From the NCBI GenBank assembly GCA_022385805.1, contig MU277678.1:62001-126000 (forward strand): a DNA stretch of 64,000 nt. The letters are read 5' to 3'. Shown here piece after piece: positions 57,289 through 64,000 of the stretch. The DNA comes from Pilatotrama ljubarskyi (Eukaryota > Basidiomycota > Agaricomycetes > Polyporales > Polyporaceae). The notes beneath the pieces are model-generated. The model was not told the origin of the DNA. It did no database searches and saw nothing but the letters and a program-made list of their open reading frames with translations. Made by a program: the position numbers and the translations under genes. The first letter of the stretch is position 1; each line of letters starts with the position of its first letter.

Positions 57289-58438
57289 TCAACGCGCCCC
57301 GACCTTATTACCAGGTAAGTATGGCGCCAGCGCGTCTCCGAAACAAATCCCGGCATGCGTGCGCAGATGCCTCCTCAGCGCATCCTTCCGACTGAACACC
57401 TTCCGGCATCCGCCCACCATGTAAAGTCCCTCGTACAGAAACGGCTCCTCCAGCAGCACGGCGGTCGGTACTCTGCACTCCTGCGCGTCGATGAGCGGGA
57501 CCCCGCAACAGACCCAGAGCGCTTCATCCGTGTTGGTCGGGCGCGTGTGCGTCGCGATGTGCCTCTTGAGATCGGGGCTGCGCTTCTTGCGCTGGACGTA
57601 CGAGCAGTACGGACACTTCCACGGATTCGTTGGGAGCCAGCCCAGGGGACTAGTAGAGGTCGCTGGAGATACCACAGCGTTTCGGCGAGGGCAATGAACG
57701 AGCTCTGAAGGCGACGAGTGGCGGGATGAGGATGCGGAAGCGCAGGCTTTGGGGTAAGGTGAACGCGTGCTACCACCAGTGCCACGCTTGGAACGCCGAC
57801 CGGAGGTCTCAGAAGCTGGAGGGGCGCTCCCAAGTTCAGATCCTGAGACACTTGAGGTGTCCTGGATGGTAGTCGGCGTGGGTGCGGGATTGACAGGGGA
57901 CAATGAGGCAGGAGGTGGAATCGACAAAGAAGCGCCGCTCTCAGGGGAAGATGGATAGATGAGGGCGTCGGCAATGCTCGAGTATGAGCTTTGGTAGATG
58001 GTAGGAGCGTAGGTCTGGAATTCCTTTGCATGTGTGGCGGAGTACTCCGCAGCGGAAAGCGGGACGGGGTGGGGGTGGTGGATGGGTTCGTCAAGACCGG
58101 AACGTACATTGCATTGATACACCGCTGAGAGATCTGAGTGCTCGAAACCGGACGCGTACCAGCGTGTATACTGGTCATGGGGAGATTCGGTTTGGCCATC
58201 GAAAGGTGATACCGCATTCGGGATGGAAGGGTCGTAGACGGAGGTGCCCAATGACGCCGATGTGGATGGTACGACATGGTCTACAGAGACTGCAGAGCTG
58301 TCACGTTGTGTCGCAAGACTGGGACGAGATGATCAGAGGGGTTGTCATGACGGCTGCGATGAGCACGTACTAGTTATCCGAGAGCTCTGCCCCGAAGTGT
58401 ATGTGCGCGTTGTGGTACGGATATTGCAGGCTGTCCAT
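57289..58438 (-). CDS. C2H2 zinc-finger transcription-factor-like protein
   Basis: Probable DNA-binding regulator. Exon 1 from the ATG at 58438 reads MDSLQYPYHNAHIHFGAELS, ending with codon TA across an intron (donor GTACGT near 58370, acceptor CAG near 58293) into YSAVSVDHVVPSTSASLGTS; this join was deduced by keeping the frame open. A disordered Ser/Pro region (NPAPTPTTIQDTSSVSG) precedes the finger area: NPWKCPYCSYVQRKKRSPDL with KRHIATHTRPT is a C2H2 finger, followed by ALWVCCGVPL, MVGGCRKVFSRKDALRRHLR and THAG, a second finger whose first cysteines are spread over a long loop. This WVCCGVP...VGGC arrangement recurs in mushroom C2H2 proteins of unknown targets. An in-frame ATG at 58585 would add 49 residues. 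It sits between two aldolase paralogues. Confidence 0.8.
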
Positions 58439-59155
58439 GGAAGCGGTATGTCCGCACGCATCAAGTATAGCAAAGGTGGCATGCAAAAATGCTTGAGAGT
58501 AGCCATAGACACATGTCTGGCTATCCTGGAGAGGGAAGTGGTTGCTCGAAGAGGGCAGAGGAGTGACGGGGGAGTCCACTGGCATCTCGCAGGATGGATA
58601 GGATCCGGGGGGGAGCTGGGGGTGGTGTGGGATGCATGGCTGGTGTAGGCTTTATGGCGTCCGAGAGAACGGTGAGGTACGCCTGTCGTTGTGTGCCGGG
58701 ATGCGCGAGCAAGACCGTCTTTGCCAAACCTGGCCGCAGGATGCAGCACCAGCAGTACCCCTTCAGCTAATCACACCGATATATCACATATGAGGGTGAT
58801 CTTCCCACGACTCCTCCCAGATCTTCCCTTTGCATGTCGGGCGCCTCTGTTCACTTGAGCGTCTATTGCCTTTCGACCGCAAGGCGCTTTATTCTTGACA
58901 TGTCTGCTTGACAGAGTACACTCGAGAACGTCGTGATCAATACGAAGTTCTCTCCGTCATCTGGCTCACTCATGTCCCCAATCCGGGCATCGTTCACACT
59001 GATACGGGTTTAGGTCCTATGTGGTTTCGGAGAGCCCACACATTGCGACGCAACACATCCTGTTTTTACAGTATGCAAGGGAAACCACGACATGATATAC
59101 TACACGGTCAAGATACAAGATGCCCCAAAGGTGCCTCGTCACGACTCTTGATACT
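58439..59155. other. C2H2 gene upstream region and aldolase-2 3' flank
   Basis: The first 150 bases could be N-terminal coding if the ATG at 58585 is used. Beyond that no gene is supported. Confidence 0.45.
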
Positions 59156-60378
59156 TCAGAGCCTTGCCTGCTTCGTCTGCGTCCCGCGCGCGAAGTCGAA
59201 TGACACTCCCTCCTGCACTTCCAACAGCTCGAAATGGGGGCGTCCGCTGAACCAGCCGCCGTACATAGTTCCGGTGATCTTGTACACCATCTCCGCCTCC
59301 TGCGCGGGGATCTCGATAGGCTTTCGTCCCATGCCAGCTGCGGCCGCATGGGCGGCGAGCTCGACTTGGCAGCACTTCTCCATCGTGATGAAGAAGTGAA
59401 CCGTCGCCTCGATGCTATCGGTCGCGACGAGGAGACCATGGTTCTAGTGACTCGTGAGCACGATTCGTCCGCTAAGGCTTGCCATGCACTAGAGCTGACC
59501 TGCAATATCACCGCCTGGGTGGAATGTCAGACCTGTGCAAAGGCACATCGGTGAGACCGCCACGTACCTTCTTAGAGCCCAGCTTCTTCGCGATGTGCTC
59601 CCCTTCTTCTTCCCCGATAACGACACCACCATACTGATCGTATACAGCGTGGTCCTTATTGAATACGTTAGCCAGGATAACGCCATACTCTGTTGTAAAG
59701 CACTGACCTGATAGAAAGCGCAGCTGTCCTGCGTGATCATGGCTAGCTCCTTGCCGAACGCTGAGAATGCGCGCCCGTACACAGAGTGCGAGTGGGCAGC
59801 GCAGTGCACGTCGGGGCGCGCTGCGTGTATAGCAGAGTGTATCATGAACGCTGCTTTGTTGAGCAGCGTGTTGGGACCTGACTCGGCGACCTGTACCTGC
59901 CCGTGGTGGTCTACGAGGATGAGGTCCTCCGGCTGCATCATAGAGAAGTGTTTGCCCTTCGGAGTTGTGTGAGCGGATCCCATCCTGACAGAGTTCATGA
60001 GTCGGGGACTGAGGCCACTCACGAAGGGGTTCACCCAGAAGCAATCCGTGCGGATGACATCCTGAGTGACTGATGAGCAGTGCTCTCCTGAAGCGGGGCA
60101 ATCTCTTTGCTCACACGGACAGTTATGTGCCCCGCAACACCTTCATCGTAGCCGAGTTTCCCTGTTAAGAATTAGCAACCTATGGTACACACTCACTCGT
60201 CCACTTATGCATGCCGCTCACCGAAAATCCTGTAAGCCTGTGCAAGGCGGAACTTCAGAAACTCGCGCTCCTGCTGCTTGGAGACGAACTTTGGGGGCAT
60301 CGGCATCGCCCCGATAGAGACACTGCTGCTCTTTCCCATGTATGAGCTATCGCTCGTAGCAGTAGCATCGGAGGACAT
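59156..60378 (-). CDS. Class II aldolase/adducin-domain protein, copy 2
   Basis: Paralogue of the gene at 55.5-56.8 kb. The ATG at 60378 begins MSSDATATSDSSYMGKSSSV, then PPKFVSKQQEREFLKFRLAQ, KLGYDEGVAGHITVRV, TDCFWVNPFV, DLILVDHHGQVQVAESGPNT, the zinc HxH in AAHSHSVYGRAFSAFGKELA, DHAVYDQYGGVVIGEEEGEH, and after an intron AVILQ joined to NHGLLVATDSIEATVHFF. The C-terminus ends FARGTQTKQARL. Every metal and fold motif is kept. Relative to copy 1 the N-terminal 20 residues and the last 15 diverge, while the core is near-identical with the same exon joins. A TAATATA word about 90 bp upstream parallels the TATA box of copy 1. Confidence 0.88.
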
Positions 60379-60853
60379 TGCAATGTATAGGACTTGGACA
60401 CAATGCGACAGTCTGAGGGCAAGTAGGAGGCGGCACGAACGATCTGAGGTATGCAGGGGCCCGCTGTAATATAGGGTGTCGCCTACTCCGCCGGCAATGT
60501 ACACTCCCTAGGTCGCCGGTCCCCGATCATAAGGTGCTGCGCCGAGGCTGGGAGCGTCAGCTGGACGCGCAGGACTTGCGCGCATTGTGGGAGGCGGCAG
60601 ACAGGGGTGAGAGTGGTCAGGCGGAGTCGGAGTCTATCATGGCTCGGTCCACGACACTCCGACTTTCACGGACTGCTGTGGCTGCAGCTACATGATAGAA
60701 GTGCATGACACTGCGCTATGCATACAACAAGTGCACGAAGGTAGTTTGGCGTAGGATAGTTATTTATGAAGGCTGTAAGATGGATCTGAACCGACGACCA
60801 GGATGTAATAGTAATGTATTGCGATCGGTCTGCTGTCAATGTTCGCTGTTGAG
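60379..60853. other. Aldolase-2 promoter region and SWIM/RING 3' flank
   Basis: Holds a TATA-like word on the minus strand near 60467-60473, about 90 bp upstream of the aldolase-2 ATG. Nothing else recognised. Confidence 0.5.
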
Positions 60854-63308
60854 CTAGAGGTAGTCCTCGTACTCGCGGAAACCGTAGTAGCGGCGGCCAC
60901 GGGTAGGTCCGTGGTAATCTACACGGCCGGACAGATGGCAGGTGGGATTCAGGTGGGATGCAAATCTAGTGGATTACAACGGCAATCATGTAAGAATCCA
61001 ATTGGAAGTTCACTTGGATTCCGCCCGCCAGGAAATCAGCTGGGAAACAAACTAGCGCCACCTGGATTCCAGCGATCGCATCACTGGCGCATCTCCATCC
61101 ACCTTGCATTCAAGAGTCTGGCTGCTGGCTCGCTCGAATACGCACTTTGCGCTTTTCCGACGGGCTCTGGGGTGATGTCTCAGGGGGGTCTCGGGCGCTC
61201 GACAGCGACCTCATCTTGTCTCCAACGTCCACGTCACCAAGGTCTTTGACTCTCCTCGTCTGCCCCTCTCTCTGCTCCTGCTGCCCTTCTATTGCCCTTC
61301 GTGTCTACTACTGAGTACTGAGTCTCTCCTGTTTACATCACTCCACACTCCATTGCTCAGAATATGTCAAGCTCTCGTGAGCCACGGTGGTGAGTCATCT
61401 TGCCTGTATCCATCCATGCCGGCAGCCAGCTCAGTGCGACACCTGCGACCTCGTGCATGGCGGGACTCCAGTCTTCTGCTCATGACCTCCTAGAAGTAAG
61501 TGTCCTGCATCAGCTATGCTGATTTCGCTCCCGAGGCCATCCTGCCCTACTACGTAGTCAATAGTACCCCGCCGTTGCCAGTGTCATATGCGTGCGTTAA
61601 CGGCCTTCGTTTGTACTTAGCATGTACTGCTGCCATTGAATAACAATGACCATTATCTTATTTGTTACGGTACTACTCGAATGCTCAATATGAGGGAGGA
61701 CTGGGGCTCGATGTGCAGCTCATGCCTGCGGCGGCGGGTGCTGCACTGGGGTTGCTCCAGGTCACGATTGCCATATTTGTGGCTAGTTTTTCTTTCGGTT
61801 TCCATGAGGTCGAACCTTGGCGAATCAATGGTCAGGTCGTTGGAATCCAGGGGTTTTCCGGACAGGTGGATTCCAAGTGATCTCGCGCTGGACGCCAGTG
61901 ATTTTATTTCCATTTGGATTCCACGCGCGGACTGTCCGGCGGTGTAACAGAAACATAACAGTCAGCTTCCTCACATCCCACGTACGCCGAGCGCACTCAC
62001 AGGAGCTGGTATCGCGAACAGGGCTCACGCCGGCGACGTCGGCCAAGTTGAGGTATCCCTCCATGGAGCGAGCAGCGGCTTTTCCGCCCGCCGCAGTTGT
62101 AATGACCCACGTCGCTCGGCAGAAAACACAGGTTACGCCACCCTTTGCAGCCTTCGCCCCTATGACACATGGGACATCAGTCTCCGGACCTACAGGCCTT
62201 ACGTGCGAGGCACAACTCACATTGCTGGAAGCACTCCTTGTGCAAGCCATTGCCGCACTCTTCGCAGAACGTCAGGAGTTTCTCTGCTGCATTATGCATA
62301 TTCTCGTAGCAAATAGGGCAGTCGTCGTCCTCGCCTGGAAGGCGTTTCTTCCCGCCCGTCTGAGAGCTGGAAGCGACGGCCTTGCCGGTAGCTTGGGCAT
62401 ATGCATTACGGATGCGTTCATGAGCTATGGCTGCGGGCGCACGTGGTGCATTGGCGAAAATCTCTTCGAGCTCGGACGTCAGAAGTGCCCTGGCATAAGG
62501 TGAGCTCAGGGACGATGGCGCGGAAAATCCAAGCGCACTTCTGGTACCAGTGAACGGACTTCTGGGTGACCTGGAGAACTGCATCAAACGGTGAGCAAAA
62601 TGCTGTACCCTTGTATGGCGACCTTAGCGATTACCCTTGAGGAAGATGAAGAGCTGAGGGGATTCATCAGCCGATTTGGTAAACCGTTGAAGACATCCGC
62701 CACCTACGATATGTTTGCAGTGGTTGCCTTTCATGGCGTCCGGACCTGCGGAACTACAATCGGTAACCAGCAGATGAGCTTGAAAACAACACTGACAGGT
62801 GCACGACGGCTTCTTGTCGATTACGACCGTATAAACCTGCAACATGAAAATGAGCCACTGCGAGATACATCATAGCCACACTTCCTCTGTACACGTACAT
62901 TCCCGGTTGAACCCAACACACTGAACTCCTCCCTGAGTTCATTGCCTTCTCTCTTTCGGTCTATCATGAAGAACCTATCATAAGATAATCAGCGTGGCGA
63001 TAAAGGAACAGCGAGATTCGCCCAAACCTCTGGGCCATCACTCTGTGAACGCGCTCGATGATATTCTGCGGACATGCCTTCTTAAAGATGGCACCGCGTT
63101 TCTCAGGAACGGGAGCGTTAGGGTCCTTGACTTTCCGCTGCCTCTTCGCGGCTGGCTTCTTTGGCGGCGAGTCTGGCACGATAGGATTCATGGACGAGCC
63201 GGCCACAGCGGGATAGCTCGCGGAGTAAGCATAGCTAGACGAGCCCATCGCCGTGGACGCCCAGTCAGAATACGGGTCTTCGGTCGCTTTTCTCTTTCGC
63301 GGGGGCAT
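60854..63308 (-). CDS. SWIM and RING zinc-finger protein (E3 ligase-like)
   Basis: Likely ubiquitin ligase of the ZSWIM2-like class. The ATG at 63308 opens MPPRKRKATEDPYSDWASTA; exon 1 ends at 63028 and exon 2 (62899-62974) reads FFMIDRKREGNELREEFSVL. The SWIM motif follows: CTCQCCF with NHCKHIV (CxCxnCxH). Then SELEEIFANAPRAPAAIAHE leads to the RING: CPICYENMH, FCEECGNGLHKECFQQ, and after an intron CVFCRATW. The conserved tail YLNLADVAGVSPVRDTSS joins, over a 1,082-nt intron (60919-62000), to the last exon 60854-60918, reading YYHGPTRGRRYYGFREYEDY and a final L. That exon closes the frame exactly. The long intron holds a 1,023-bp mobile element abutting the acceptor. If the intron is not spliced, the frame would instead run into the element. 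Confidence 0.85.
60922..61944. mobile_element. TIR DNA element inserted in the last intron of the SWIM/RING gene
   Basis: 1,023-bp element flanked by TA on both sides (60920-60921 and 61945-61946). Its termini are imperfect inverted repeats: CACGGCCGGACAG at the left and CACCGCCGGACAG read inward from the right, 12 of 13 matching. Both ends carry subterminal copies of TGGATTCC or its variants (61015, 61073 on the left; 61842, 61867, 61915 on the right), extending a degenerate inverted repeat to about 120-150 bp. No transposase is visible; a short ATG frame at 61364 followed by a GTGAGT donor may be a relic of an internal gene. A TA duplication fits Tc1/mariner-like or related elements, but the terminal bases do not identify the superfamily. 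It is likely non-autonomous. Confidence 0.78.
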
Positions 63309-63440
63309 TGCTGGATACTGCTAGACGCGGAGCAGGCGGAGGGTGTCGCGAGGTCGCGTTTGTCAAGTTGTGGCGAAGGCAAGACGCGCTCTCGGACTTT
63401 GGCTCTCTCCCCGCGTCGGGGATATTCAAATTCCCACGAC
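63309..63440. promoter_or_regulatory. Short divergent promoter of SWIM/RING gene and RER2
   Basis: Only 132 bp separate the two divergent start codons, so the 5' leaders and core promoters must overlap. No TATA box is evident. Confidence 0.6.
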
Positions 63441-64000
63441 ATGCTACTCCGGCTCATCTCGTCCTCCCTCGCCTGGCTTAGAGACCAGGCCTCTGCCAAA
63501 GCAGAAGATGCCCTCATAGCCGTGCTTGCAGCGGGGCCAATACCTCAGCATGTCGCTTTCATTCTGGACGGAAACAGGCGGTATGCGCGGAGCAAGGGGA
63601 TGCATGTCAAGCAAGGTCATACCGACGGCTTCTACACCCTACGGAAGGTGTGCCCTCCGTGTCAGGCGAGGTGTACGCGTGCTTGACACATGTACAGATG
63701 CTTGAAATATGCATTAAGCTGGAAGTACGCTGCGTGAGCGCGTACGCCTTCTCCATAGAGAACTTCAAGCGGTCCCCGGAGGAAGTGACAGCGCTCATGG
63801 ACCTTGCGGAGGAAAAGCTGCTCGAGCTGTGTCAGAGAGGGTGCGTCTCTACATGATTTAATGTGTCCAGACGCCTGAACTGCGGTCAGAGATATCCTAG
63901 ACCAGTACGGTATACGGCTTGTAGTCGTCGGTCACAGGGACATGTTGCCAGAGAGGGTTCTGGCCGCCGCTGAGAAGGCCGAAAACATGACCAAGAACAA
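63441..64000 (+). CDS. RER2: cis-Prenyltransferase (dehydrodolichyl diphosphate synthase), 5' part
   Basis: Catalytic subunit of the enzyme that builds the long polyprenyl chain of dolichol from isopentenyl diphosphate at the ER, needed for N-glycosylation. The ATG at 63441 begins [20 protein letters not shown]. The diphosphate-binding motif is [15 protein letters not shown], followed by [10 protein letters not shown]. After an intron at 63648-63697 comes [20 protein letters not shown] with NFKRSPEEV, a hallmark block. After a second intron at 63841-63889 comes [20 protein letters not shown]. The conserved catalytic Asp (in LDGN) and the Asn/Arg residues of the active site are visible. The gene leaves the window, so the C-terminal RxG motif cannot be checked. 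The window ends inside the exon reading [12 protein letters not shown]. Confidence 0.92.

Noticed and set aside
61825..62250. C-terminus of the SWIM/RING protein reading into the mobile element
   Set aside because: The frame does continue into the element, but a GTGAGT donor at 62000 and a perfect terminal exon at 60854-60918 give the tail expected of the family.

Overview
This window is nuclear DNA of a filamentous basidiomycete, most likely an Agaricomycete (polypore-like; the lineage is an inference). The evidence is GC-rich DNA, genes cut by many 48-65 nt GT-AG introns with CTRAC-type branch sites, and a gene set typical of mushroom-forming fungi: GH55 and membrane-anchored GH5 exo-beta-1,3-glucanases, KNR4/SMI1, SOG2, EAF1/VID21, SPB4 and RBSN/VAC1. 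No prokaryotic operons, CRISPR arrays or rRNA genes were seen.

Layout. 1-2.32 kb: 5' part of a GH55 glucanase (minus strand, running off the left edge). 2.3-9.08 kb: gene-poor DNA with a clean Tourist-like MITE at 4.57-4.87 kb. 9.08-11.87 kb: membrane-anchored GH5 glucanase (plus) with a 5-nt microexon. 12.5-20.7 kb, minus strand: a small IF1-like ATPase-inhibitor protein, the NuA4 subunit EAF1/VID21 and the cell-wall regulator KNR4. 21.2-26.2 kb: two tandem mitochondrial succinyl-CoA:3-ketoacid CoA-transferases (SCOT). 26.8-31.2 kb: twinfilin (minus) divergent from a FYVE/Rab-binding VAC1/rabenosyn (plus). 31.7-40.7 kb: SOG2 of the RAM pathway (minus) divergent from SPB4 RNA helicase (plus), then a CCCH zinc-finger protein (plus). 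40.85 kb: an intron-containing tRNA-Ile(UAU). 41.1-43.8 kb: a soluble single-domain ABC ATPase and TOM40 (both minus). 44.9-47.1 kb: cytosolic HSP70 (plus) with step-type heat-shock elements. 47.6-54.8 kb: tandem pair of secreted PhoD-like phosphatases (minus). 55.5-60.4 kb: two class II aldolase/adducin-domain genes flanking a C2H2 transcription-factor-like gene (all minus). 60.85-63.3 kb: SWIM + RING zinc-finger protein (minus), whose last intron has been invaded by a 1,023-bp inverted-repeat DNA element exactly at the splice acceptor. 63.44 kb to the end: start of a cis-prenyltransferase (dolichol synthesis, plus).

Themes. Several genes concern the beta-glucan wall and morphogenesis (GH55, GH5, KNR4, SOG2, with twinfilin on the actin side). 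Three separate same-strand duplications (SCOT, PhoD, class II aldolase) lie within 40 kb. The most unusual features are the transposon sitting on the TAG acceptor of the SWIM/RING gene and the microexon in the GH5 gene, whose complete eight-exon model sums to an exact open frame. Exon boundaries were worked out by eye. They are exact where stated for GH5, HSP70, the last intron of the SWIM/RING gene and the first introns of VAC1 and the prenyltransferase, and approximate elsewhere.
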